Part shown: in pieces, positions 49,403 to 60,990 of the stretch
Layout: the number at the start of each line of letters is the position of its first letter
Numbering within the stretch: the stretch's first letter is position 1
Origin: Embiotoca jacksoni
Lineage: Eukaryota > Chordata > Actinopteri > Embiotocidae
Length of the DNA: 64,000 nt
Assembly (NCBI GenBank): GCA_022577435.1
Contig: JAKOON010000007.1
Location: 17,467,381-17,531,380 of the forward strand
Reading direction: 5' to 3'
Position numbers and translations under genes: made by a program
Notes under the pieces: generated by a model
The model's database searches: none
What the model was told of the DNA's origin: nothing
What the model saw: only the letters and a program-made list of their open reading frames with translations

Positions 49403-51085
49403 AAATTCCCATATTCACCTCTTATTTAGTGATTAGTCAGTGTTTCCTTGTAAGCAGAAGTGTTCCAGCACAAAAGTTTCACAATGCCAAAGATGCCAGC
49501 CATTTCAAATATGAGTCCCTCTTCACAATTCCTGTTTGGCCTGATGAGTGCATAGCTTTGTGGTGATGAGGGTCTGCAATCATGTCACTGAGTTCAGGAG
49601 GTAGCTGCTCATCAGCCTGATCTGCTGATAATGCAGTTTCTGTGTTTGAAAGATGCAGATATTTCACAGCTGCTCAACCTGTTCTGTCCATGTTTCCTAC
49701 AACTGTATGGAGGTTGATATTTCTGTTATTCACTCTGTTAATCCACACAATGGAGTGAGTAACAGGAAACACCTAAATCAGAAAACTCCTCAGATTGCAG
49801 TAGCTGCTATTTCATTTTTTTGGTATAAGGATACACAGATTGTTGGTACATGTCTCATAATGTGAAGGTTAACCACAGAGAGAGTGCAGTATCTGCATCT
49901 TTTTAGGTATTGTGTTGGTTTTGGGGTAAAATAATCGAAGCAAAAAGACCTTAAATTAAAACATTACTACCTTTCTGGCTTTTTTACAGTTTTATGTCCA
50001 GCCTTCTGTTTCTTAATCTCTAGCACCTTCCAGGGGAACAGTATTGATATCAACTGTTTAACATATGACAGAATACATGTTTTATATTTGTATTTTTTGT
50101 CTCAAATATACTGTTATGTTGCCTGCTGTTCTTGGCTGATTGCACCTTTAAGCATCACACATGACGTTGGCCTTTCTGTTTGCTCTGTCAGTGGGTGTAG
50201 CCTAGTGCACCCATCTGAGCGTCATTGTTCTGTACCTCCACTGTCAACAGGCCAGAGGGGTTTATGCAAATGAGGAAAACCTTTTCTTTACTCTCCACTT
50301 GACTGACTGTCTGGCTCGCAGATTTAGTTCTTGTTAGAGATCTTCTATTCTGGCTGCTTTACATGGAGATGAGCTAACAAAGGGTCCACTGGATTACGAG
50401 TGTGAACTACTATCATACAGATGAGTATTCAGTGAATGAGTGAGCCTTCATTTAAAACAGGTAAGCAAAGAAAGTGAGTAACATCCTAATTTTGTGGACT
50501 GTAGACATTACTTTATTCCTCTGCTGATAAAAGTGAATTTCTATGGTGTGAATAATTGTCCCTCAGACACTGTCTTTTCATCATTTCAAATATAGTTGAG
50601 CTTCAAAGTTCATTCTTGACCTTTTGAAGAAGCAGTTGACCACACACAAACCTACAAAAAGGTGTAGTTAGTCATTGTTCTGGAGATTTTTTATCATATC
50701 ACACGATCTTTCTGAGCAGATGGAGTTAGCTGAGGCGTCACAGTATTGTAGATGTAGTAGAGACAGGGTGTGAAACTCCAGCTGCTGATGAAGATTATGG
50801 GATAAAACCAAAAACTCTACAACAAATATTTCATTTTGAGATTGTTCAACATGTAAATATATGGCCTTATTCTTTCTCAGATACTTTTGTTTCTCCCTTA
50901 TCTTTCCATTCCCTCTAATGAGACCTCCCAACTTTTTTCCATTGTAGACTTCTCAGTTCATGTACCCCGCAAAATATCATGGTGCATTTGTTGTTTTCTC
51001 TGTATTTTGATAGTTAAATCCATGAGTTGTCATACAGGTTTAAAGTTTGTCCAAACTAGCACTCTGTTTGTGTTTTTGCAGTTGA
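49403..51085 (+). other. b3gnt2-like B 5' region
   Basis: Near-identical to 39675-41341. It retains the octamer 'atgcaaat' (~50266), the 5'UTR donor 'aaaacag|gtaagc' (~50461) and the acceptor 'tttttgcag' before the ATG. It has 16 bp more than copy A near 49735 ('ttattcactctgttaa' region). No other gene was seen. Confidence 0.7.
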
Positions 51086-52471
51086 ATGGCGCGGTGTCGT
51101 TGTTGCTGGCGGAAGGTGTTACTCTGCGTGTGCACATCATTCATCTGCATGGCCCTGCTGTTTGTCTACGTTGCTATCATGCTGTGTATGAACATGAACA
51201 CCACAGTAACACCGAGGACTGGAGTCAAGGTACAAAGCCAGAAAAGTCCTCATTTTGTAGCCTCAGGAATGTTGAATAATAAGGGCTTCGCTCCGCTCCC
51301 TAAAACCTTCTGGGAGAAACACCTCGACAACATGGCCTTTTGGAACCGACTCCAGCTGACAATCGACCGCCATTTCAATGCCATCCTGTACCCCAGCAAA
51401 GCCCAGAGAGGATTACAAAATAACAGCTTTGATGATTTTCTACTGAAGCAAAGCTTCTCTGAAGTTATCGACATGGACCACTTGAATGACATCCTTGACA
51501 ATCTACCACAGGAGATGCAAGAGTTTGTGAGCTACATGCAAAATAGGGACTACCCAATCCTCCTCCAGCCAGATGGAGCATGTGGAGCTCCAGCAAAGGA
51601 GGAGAAGGAGCCCCCTCTACTTCTGTTGGCCATCAAGACAACAGAGATGAACTTTATGAACCGACAGGCCATTCGACAGACCTGGGGCCAGACGGGATGG
51701 GTGGCAGGACAGAAGACAAATGAAGTAGTCAGAGGATACATCCGCAGGGTGTTCCTGCTTGGTAAAGAAAACCAGAGGGAGTCGGGTGTGGATGTATCTG
51801 AGTCACTGAAGCTAGAGAGTGAACGCTATGGAGACATTCTGCAGTGGGACTTTGAGGACAAGTTTTTCCACCTCGCCTTGAAGGATGTGCTCTTCTGGAG
51901 CTGGTTCTCGCGCTCCTGCAATCGGACTCGCTTCATCTTTAAGGGAGACGACGACGTCTTCGTCAACACGCCGAACATGATAGCCTACCTGCAGGACCAG
52001 CTGAAGAAGCCACAAGCCTACAAGAGCATGATAAACTTTATGGTGGGAGATGTCATCAGATCAGCCATACCTAACCGAACAAACAAGTCCAAGTACTTTA
52101 TCCCAGACAGCTTCTACAATGGGTACTATCCTAGGTACGCAGGCGGGGGAGGGGTGGTGTACTCTGGCCTGCTGGCCAAACGCCTACACCACGTGTCTAA
52201 AAGAGTTCACCTGTTCCCCATCGATGACGTTTACGTAGGGATGTGTATGAGTCAGCTTAATGCGCTCCCCATCCATCACCCCGCCTTTCTCACATTTGAT
52301 TTTCCAGAAAAAGAAGAAGAGCTGTGTTCATATCACACAGTCCTCTTGGTCCACAAACGAAGCGCCAACCAGATGGTGAAGCTTTGGGATGACGTGAAAA
52401 AGACACGGACACAGTGTCGGGATGTGGCCTTGAGGATTGGAGACGAGAGGAAAAAGGATCCAAAACTATGA
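51086..52471 (+). CDS. b3gnt2l: beta-1,3-N-acetylglucosaminyltransferase 2-like, copy B
   Basis: 461 aa, same architecture as copy A: basic N-tail, membrane anchor ~11-33, stem, and GT31 catalytic domain with 'RQAIRQTWG', 'FKGDDDVFVN' and 'PIDDVYVGMC'. I see two amino-acid differences from copy A: Tyr to Cys at residue 15 in the membrane anchor (TAT to TGC, two adjacent changes) and His to Tyr at about residue 101 in the stem. One silent change is also seen near 52288. Both copies are intact, so either or both may be active. The 5'UTR intron acceptor precedes the ATG as in copy A. Confidence 0.93.
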   Translation: MARCRCCWRKVLLCVCTSFICMALLFVYVAIMLCMNMNTTVTPRTGVKVQSQKSPHFVASGMLNNKGFAPLPKTFWEKHLDNMAFWNRLQLTIDRHFNAILYPSKAQRGLQNNSFDDFLLKQSFSEVIDMDHLNDILDNLPQEMQEFVSYMQNRDYPILLQPDGACGAPAKEEKEPPLLLLAIKTTEMNFMNRQAIRQTWGQTGWVAGQKTNEVVRGYIRRVFLLGKENQRESGVDVSESLKLESERYGDILQWDFEDKFFHLALKDVLFWSWFSRSCNRTRFIFKGDDDVFVNTPNMIAYLQDQLKKPQAYKSMINFMVGDVIRSAIPNRTNKSKYFIPDSFYNGYYPRYAGGGGVVYSGLLAKRLHHVSKRVHLFPIDDVYVGMCMSQLNALPIHHPAFLTFDFPEKEEELCSYHTVLLVHKRSANQMVKLWDDVKKTRTQCRDVALRIGDERKKDPKL

Positions 52472-54487
52472 GACTATCACAGGTGGATAATGGCAAAGTC
52501 TCTTGTAGCATTATTGCCACCATCTGAACACTTTGGTGAGCGCCTGTCAAAGTTGTGAACCCGGGTCAGCTCGTGTCTGCATTTATTTAAGTCAGGCATC
52601 CGTGCTTATATTTAATGACACCAAACAATGGGAAAGACCAGGGGTCCACCAGCATGCCCACAATGTGAGCAATATTTAATACCAATTCACCAAGGAGTAT
52701 TGAGGAGTAATATATGTAATATTGAAAGTATGTGGATTACCAAGCCCTTTAATTAGAACTGATACAAAAGCCGTGCTGAGATGATATGACAAGGGTGGAG
52801 TTTATTGCTTTTTACTTTAGTGACAGGGAAGAGTTTCAATGAATTGTCGGTACCACAAAGCAACCTAACTGGTGGCGCAAACCTTCTCCCAAAGAAAAAA
52901 AAGTATTTTTACAACAATATTGTGGTTTTACACATATTTATATATTAAAATACATCAACTGTTATGTAATAAAGATTTTTGTTATTGTATTATTTTGTAG
53001 AATTATTATATATTACAAATGGAATATTGTAGTAAATAGCAGTTGTTTACCTTTAATTACAGGACATGTACTTTATCATTCATGTTTGTTTAAATAATTG
53101 TTCAGATTTATGAGGTTCCTGAACATACAAAACGAATTGAACACTAAAGGCAGACACAGAGTTTTGTATTTGAAGCATGTTGTCATATTTAGAGATGGGA
53201 AATTCAAGCAAAACTCCTATTCGCTCTGCACTGTTCGATTTCCTTTGAATATTTCGGAGCAGCTTTGAGGCACATTGTCGCCACCTTCTGACGGGAATGT
53301 CGCATTACAGCCAGGTGCCAGTAAAAACAGGCGATAAAGAAGAAGAAAGGCATGTGTACAAGTCGATTTTAAAGATTAAAACAACAATTCGAATATTTGA
53401 AATTCGTGAGCCATCCTTACTACGTATCGAGTTTCCCCGCCGTGACACCCAGAGAGAAATGTGTTCGAGGGAAAGTTCTTCTTGAACTGGCTGAACTGGA
53501 AATAGTAGCATTTCTGATGGTGATGAAATATTGTGAGCTAATCTTTTGTGGATTTATGTAGTGCATGTAGGAAATTGTTTTTGGTTACCTGTCCATGCTT
53601 GTATAACAACTGCACAACTGTTTCCTCAAGAGACAGTTAAATGTGAAATAAAAAAAAAAAAGATTCAGGACAAATTCTGAGTCAGACACATGGAATGGAA
53701 GAAATGAACACGGAGTGATGAGCACACAGCTCAGGAATTATTTTTATTTAAAGAAGAAAGGTCAAAACAGGTGTGTTGAAAATAGATCATTTGTCAAAGC
53801 TATTGACAGCATTCATTTGAAAATTATTAAGAGGGATTTTGAGTGTTGGTCCAGCTTGTTAAAAGAAAATCCTTCAAAATACGTACAAGACAGTCACCAA
53901 ACCAACAACTCCTGACAAACTTGATCAACCAGAAACCAAACAGAGTGTATTCTGTGTTACAGTAGTACAGTAGTGAATTGTTTGTGGCAGATGTAGTTTG
54001 TACTATGGAAGAGGTTTAGTGGATATTAACATTCCCTGACTGGATATATAATGTGTGATGGCTTCATTTGAAGTTTGTGTAAAAACAAGTGTTTGGAAGA
54101 TATTGTCTACAGGGAACTAAACAGACAGCAGAAATATATCTTATGTACATTTTAATGTTACAGATTTTTTGGGGAATCACTTTTCAAAGAGGAATTATGT
54201 GAGTCCATTGAACGAGTCCATTGAACGAGTCCTTTTAACGAGTCCTTTGAACAAGCCATTGAACAAGTCCTTTTATCGAGTCATTGAACGAGTCCATTGA
54301 ACGAGCCCATTGAAGGAGTCACTGAAGGAGTCATTGAACGCCTCCACCAGACGAGAACTGCCGGGGGAGCTGCTGCACGAGGAACGTCGTTTCAAATGAT
54401 CCTCCGTCAGTGACGGCAACAGCAGAGCAGAGCACACTTTCACATGACTTTTACAGCTCTCGATTGTCCGCGCCCTCTCTGCTGCGA
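52472..54487. other. convergent 3' regions, copy B
   Basis: Near-identical to 42728-44744, with the same polyadenylation candidates (near 52967 and 53647 on +, near 53743 on -). A poly-A run is one base shorter here. Confidence 0.6.
54201..54340. repeat. 13-15 bp minisatellite, copy B
   Basis: Same 'gagtccattgaac' units and same variants in the same order as 44458-44597; no unit gain or loss since duplication. Confidence 0.92.
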
Positions 54488-56044
54488 CTATGAACCATTT
54501 TCTGTCCTTTTCTCTTCGTCCTCATCCTCTTCCTCACCGTCATCCTCCTCCTCACTCTCGCTGTACTGGTGGTGACGGCGGTTGGTGTTTACAAAGAGGT
54601 CGCTGTCGTCGTCCTCAGAGTCGCTAAATTCCTCGTCTTTCTCGTCTTTCTCGTGCCGTTTGTTCGTCTGTACCTGTGCTGGCTGCACCACCATAAACCC
54701 CTCCGGCCTGGAGACAGTCAAGGAAAAAACAAACACAATCCCGTCAGTGACACTCGACTGCGCTGTGATTAATAATCGTACACGGCGTGTATCTCCATGA
54801 GTGTGTTTGTGTGCCTCCACCTACCAGAGCTGTTGTTTTTGCAGGTTCTGGATCTGATCTTTGTAGAGAATGAAGCTGATCTCTGCTTTCACCTTCTCTC
54901 CTTCCGCAATAGGATCCACGATCACGTAGTCACCTTGGGAATACAAAGATACACTTTAAATATACAAGATCATAGTTATGCAGACAGAGATATTAATTCA
55001 GCCAGTACCGATCAGAGTGCGATGACATTATTGACTTGTACTGTTCTCCTACACTCATTTCGCATCAATATCTACTCTCCAAAAATCAAGATCTCAAAAC
55101 AGCATGTTGTTGTTTTTTTTAAAGCTGTGGTTTACTCGCTTGTCTGCCAGTGGAATAACAGCAGTGATATAGTGTTTATAGAAGAGATGCACCTGGAAGC
55201 CTGCAGCAGCATGTTAGTAAAACCCCACAGAGGTTTATGGTAGTGGAAGAAAAATAACCTCCATTTTTCCTGTGCTATGAACCAGTCAAAACGCTCTGAC
55301 GTACCACTCAAAGTTACATTTGAAACTAAAACAAATGACGATCATATTTAGTAGTGGCGTATGTCGACAAGTTAAACCCTCGTATGTATGAAAGCTGTTG
55401 ATTTAAAAAGCAGGCTTTTAATTTGAAATGTAATTCAACCTATATGTGCAAAACCTGAGAAAGGTCTGGCTGCACACATTTATCCTTCTGATATTGGGGG
55501 AAAACAGTCCTGACTGGCAGATTTATACCCAGTCTCCATCCCGTGAGTCTTGACTAGTCAGTGACACACAGTCCCATTTACAGAAGTGTGGTATTAAAAA
55601 CCAACAGTGAACTTTGAAATCAACACACGGCACGAGAGTGGAAGTTTATCGGCCACCTTTCAGTCTCGGTGTCACCGGAATATGATTCCAATGTTAATGT
55701 CAGTATCTCATATCATCAGATATAGTTACCTCTCTTGATCCAGATGTTCTTGCGGAACTTGGTGGGCATGCTGACCAGGAAGGTCTCACCCTGAGCCGTG
55801 ATGGCTTCATGGAGGTTGTTACCACGGCTACGAGTGACCTGGAGAAGCGCACAGGTGTAAAAGAAGAACAAGTTAGAAAAATGTCCTGATATTTACCGAG
55901 ATGTTGTTGTTGTAAATGTCAAGACCCTTAAAGACAGTAAGTGCCCACAAAGTTTACCTTGACAATCTGCTGGTTTCCTGTGGGCGTGACAAAGTCTCCA
56001 AGGACCTCCTGGATGACGTATTTGCGTTTGGTGGCCTGAGACAT
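54488..56044 (-). CDS. eif1ad: EIF1A domain-containing protein, copy B (4 coding exons)
   Basis: Exons: 55958-56044, 55730-55838, 54825-54933 and 54488-54707, giving 174 aa. Splice sites and phases are the same as copy A, and no coding difference was noticed on reading. The S1-like OB fold and the acidic tail with 'DDSDLFVNTNRR' are retained. The upstream ETS-like 'acttccgg' element is also present. EIF1AD is normally single-copy, so two intact copies would be unusual unless one is an assembly haplotype. Confidence 0.94.
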
Positions 56045-57389
56045 GATGAACTATGGTTCCTTGGTTCCTGGGCAGGTTCCTAAGCCAACTGAAGAGGAAA
56101 ACAGTGTGATCAGTGTCAGTAAAGAGTAACACGTGCACGAAGGCCTGATGTGATCAGCTGACGATGCATTGAGGAAATAAATCACAGTAAGAATCAAAAA
56201 ATGACGTCAGCTCAACGTGAATCTTCGTTAAACTCACGAGTTCGTTATCAGGTAACAAATTACTTCATGTTGTACTGATATCATTGATGGCAGGAAAAGT
56301 GAAAATACTTCACATGTCCTCTTGTCTTAGTTACCTCGAAACGTTAACAAGTACGTTGCTTCTCAAATTAAAAAAAACAATAATAAAACGTATCGACGAA
56401 CTCAACCACGTCAGCAGGTTAAATTATTACCTTGAAAGGAAGAAAAGAAGTAACTGCGTGTCCTTTTGGAGCCGAATATGTTCTTGAACGGCAGCTAGAA
56501 GTCCGTGTAGGAAAAAAGACACGTTTATCTGATTACTAGAGCAGAGCGACGCGTGTTAGTGTTGATTCTCCAGCGACAGAAAGAAACGATTTCACTTCCG
56601 GGGTCAAAGCGTCTTATATACCTGCATTGCATTGTGGGAAATTGGATTTTCGCTCAATTTGTGCGACATTCAAGATCACGAACGTTTGATTATGTTCACG
56701 TAGCCTATTATATTATATTACTTTATAAACATGTAAAAGTTTCTCCCCCTTACTTACTACAATTTTGGAAGTTTGTTGTGATAAATGTGTAGTCATTATA
56801 TACACAATAATGTTTAATGTCAGTGGAGCTGATGGTGAATTTGTATTACTCCAGCGCATATAAAAAAAATAACAATAATAAAAATGAACAAACAGAAGGA
56901 TTTCACACTTTTTTTATTCAACCATCATTCATTTCTCACTGTCTTACAGCAGTTATTACAATTACACTGCAATTTTGCAGTAATGTGAACAACCACAAGT
57001 CAAAATCTCCTCTTTCAAATAACCTCTTTAAAGTTCAGAGCATGAGCACAAACACTGGTAACAAAACATCCAAGAAACCCGTCATGACAGAAGTTACTTA
57101 GTCAGACTTATAGCACAGACGTTTTGTGAGTAAAGATGAGTTCAAACCAATACTGCCTAAAAACACAGCAATCGCTACGACTTGCAGGACAAACCAAAGG
57201 AAATGCACGCATAAAAATCGAGTTTTAAATGACTATAAAATTTAGTATCACATCAAAGGTAGCTAGCTTCATTAGAGCTGGTATGATCTGGTAAATTGAT
57301 GAGGTGTGAGGTATGAAGGTAAAACACTAGTCTGGTTTAACGGAAAAGAAACATCAGGAGGACTTCATGGGTGTCTCCCTGTGATCTTC

Positions 57390-57393
<4 letters not shown>

Positions 57394-57452
<59 letters not shown>
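57394..57452. repeat. (GT)n microsatellite, copy B
   Basis: Same length as the copy A array to within what can be counted by eye, about 58 bp. Equal length in a fast-mutating array argues for a very young duplication or a haplotype artefact. Confidence 0.95.
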
Positions 57453-57455
<3 letters not shown>

Positions 57456-57471
57456 CTGTGATGTCAGTGGT

Positions 57472-57546
57472 TTAGTTGACTTCAGCAGAGGAGCACATCT
57501 TGTTGATCCCACATGTATTGGACCCCCTGTACAGGTAGTAGTAACC
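57472..57546 (-). CDS. ctsf: ctsf exon: C-terminus
   Basis: Encodes 'GYYYLYRGSNTCGINKMC' and ends at TAA; phase 0 start. Confidence 0.93.
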   Translation of the reverse strand, partial: GYYYLYRGSNTCGINKMCSSAEVN

Positions 57547-60500
57547 CTGTGGAAGAGAGAAACACTTTGTAAAAAGACACACCCTGACAACTGTATATGG
57601 AGAGCTACAACAGGTCAGTCAATGTTTTTCTTCACTTTCATCTTTCCATCGAACCTTCCAACTTAATGCAACAGGAGACAAAAGAGTAGTGAGTTTTATA
57701 CAACACTGTGCAAACAAATAAAGCCACACTTAAAGGCTTTAGTCTCATTACTACTGAGCTGAAACAACATCTCTTGAATAGTCCCAAAGCATTATAATTT
57801 TAATTCTTCACAACACTTATGTGGTATATTGCAGTGCTGCCAACTATTGGTGAGATCTTTTATTTAAAAGTCAGGATGTGGGTTTTACTTGATATATTTT
57901 CAGAAGAATAAATGTTAGTAGATGTTTTTCTCTTACCTGTTCCCCATAATCCTCCCCCCAGCTATTTTTGATGGCCCAGAATGGGATACCTTTTCCTGAA
58001 AACAAGGAAACGTGCATTCAGTCCACTTAAACTGTATCCTGCCACTTTTAAGATGTTAATCGGGGCATACAAATGTGTCAGTCTTCTTTTTCAGTAGTAG
58101 GAACCAGGTAAGTAAAGTGAGGCTAAAAAATACTTACGCTGTCCGTATCCCACCATCAGCACAGCGTGGTCGATCATCCAGGGGTTGCAGAAGATCTTCA
58201 GGGGGTGAGACACACCCTTCTTGTAGAACTACAGGGATTCAAGTGACAATTGAAATCAATGAAATATGATTGAATGATGATGATAATTACATTCTGGTTC
58301 AAATCAGATGCGTCTTGACATTATCTCTTCCTGTCTAGTTTACAATGAGGTGATGCTTCTGTATGTCAAACTTCACTGATTGCTGTTGTTGTTGTTGAGC
58401 CACAATAACAATAACAATGATAACAACAATACTAATACTAATACTGCTACCAGTAAAAACAAGACACAAGACATGATTACAATTTGAGAAAAAAATAACT
58501 GTTGAGTAAAAGTAAACTTTAAGAATGTATTGAAGATTTACTAAAGTATTGCAGCAATATAAACTGGAGTGGTGGAGAGTAACTAAATACATTTACTCAA
58601 GTATGTTACTTAAAAATAAAATATAAAGGTACTTGTACTGCAGTTTTTCTATTTCATGCGACTTCCACTCCACCACATTTCAGAGGGAAATATTGGACTT
58701 TCTACTCCACAGTTGACAAGGACTGCGGAGGAGAGGACCTGCTGGGGAAAAGAGCCCTGCTGTAGAGCCCTGCTAGAGAACTGCTGGGGGGAGCACTGCT
58801 GCACACCTCTCTTTGAGGGTGCATGTAGTTGCTCCTTCTTGCAAGAATAAAATGTCCGATGTGTTTGATTTTGAACCAAGCCTCTTGAGTAATTTTTCTA
58901 ACATTTTACTTCAATAGGATTTTTTAAGCAGGACTTTTACTTGTAATGGAGTGTTTTTACATCACTGTATTGGTACTTCTACTGAAGTAAAGGATCTAAA
59001 TAGTTCTTCCATCACTGCAGAACTGCTGACCTGCATCGCAAAGGCATTCAGAGCGACAGAGATCGGTCCGTTCTCAGCCAGCCACGCCGCAATTTCTGAG
59101 GGGAAAATAAAAGTCACAGTTAGTCCATTCAACAGTCCTTTTTGTTTCAGACTGCCAAACACATTACTCGAGGTTTTAGTTTCAATTAGCACACCTGCAA
59201 AATCAGCCATTAATCTCCACTAATTATTTGTCTTTGACATTAAAAATGACATGCTTGCAGTTAGGCCATTGTTGTATGTTTAGTAACTCCAATTAGTACC
59301 TTTCCAATGTAAAATAAAAATATTTTTGCTGTGCATTTCAGTCTAACTTTATTAACATATATATCTGAGTTCTTTTTCCCCTCTCAGTCACTCAGCCCGC
59401 TCACCCTTCTCATCTTTGGACAGCTCTACAGAGCTGTTGATGTAGGCAGCCACCTTCATGGTGGTGAAGTCACACCTGTGCTTCTGCCCGGTGTAGGAGT
59501 AGTCAGTTTCGGTCTCCAGACCACCTTCACCACGAACGAGGGACAAATATCAGAGATTAAAAGCTTTCTATAAGCATCCTTTATATGCAAAACTCCAGAC
59601 GTAAATCTTAAATGTATCAAGCCTGCGTACTCCTCTCTGTTGATGTCAGAAGGGGTTGAAAAATTTAAAATAGAAACAAAATGTTTGAAAATGGTTGCAG
59701 ACACATCTCTTTCTTACCCAGCTTCTCAATAGCCTCATAAGCATTTGAGGGCAGCCCGCCTCTGCACGCCTGGTCCAGCCCATCACAGTCAACCAGCTCT
59801 GTGAACCACAAATCAATAAACCAATCAAATAATGACTTTGGTCTGGAAGTGAAAACATCAGAAAGTAATTTGCTGTTTCCAAATGCCGTGCTTACGCTAA
59901 CACTCACTATTTTGAGTGCATCAGTGCGTTCACACTGTCAAATACAGAAACATCCAGTGCACTATAAGTACCAGGATGATGCACTCAAAACGGTCCCAAA
60001 AAGAAGTGTGAAACGTTGGGACACTTTCCACTCTAAACGGTCGCCATCTTGTCTACATAGACCTAAATCATTTTCTTAATGAAGGCGTTTGAGGAAGCTG
60101 TCGCTGTTCCTGAACACCACACAAAGTGTTTCTTTTTCATTGCCGCTGTTGGACAGAAGCCACCAATGACTTTATTGAGTGTGTTAAACAGAGGACACAG
60201 TAACATGTTAATTTCTGGGTAAAATAAGAACAAAGTGACAGATGTGTTGGCGGGTGATGCGTTCAAATGCTGAGGTTATTTCAGGTCAATGCGGAATGGC
60301 ACCGTGCGATTTGAAACAACACTAATCATTCCTGCACAACACAAGTAAGTGTCCTAACTATTTGTAAGTGTACTAAGGGAAGTACGTCATTTGGAACACA
60401 GCAATTATATCTGTGTTTGTTTGACTCTGTGCAGATGTGTGCGTTACCTTGTTCAGACAGTGACAGCAATGTTCCATTTTTCAGGAACCACTGGCCTTCA

Positions 60501-60918
60501 ATGTTGCCTGTGACAGAAAAGGCCCAGCAAGATCCGCACATACCCTGAGAGACACACACCCTCATCAGCGTGAAGTAGGCAGAGGTAGCATTTGATCCTT
60601 ATTAACATGTTATTTAGCCAGTCACGCCCAATAATTAACTGTGTTTGTCGGCACCTGGTTTTTAACAGGACTGACAGCTCCGTGATCCCGCCAATCCCAG
60701 CTGTCAGGGGCGGGGCCTCGGGCAGGAGAAGCTGGTTTCATTGGTCGATGGAGAGTCCACTGACTTAGCAGCGGGTTCAGGTGAGTAGAGCGAAACTCCT
60801 CCTCTGGAGAAAAACAGAAGGAGAGCAGTCAAACCTTTCTATTTTTTAAGCAAACCTGAAGCAACATATGAAAAGCAGAAGATGTATTTCCTCATCGGAA
60901 ACTGTGGAAACACAAGCA

Positions 60919-60990
<72 letters not shown>

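Larger units (their letters stand above)
57547..59030 (-). other. ctsf B introns with repeat and LTR fragment
   Basis: The segment 57547-57850 has a counterpart in copy A; 57851-58577 does not. From 58578 onward lies the tacttaagtaaaa-family repeat split by LTR sequence. Confidence 0.65.
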
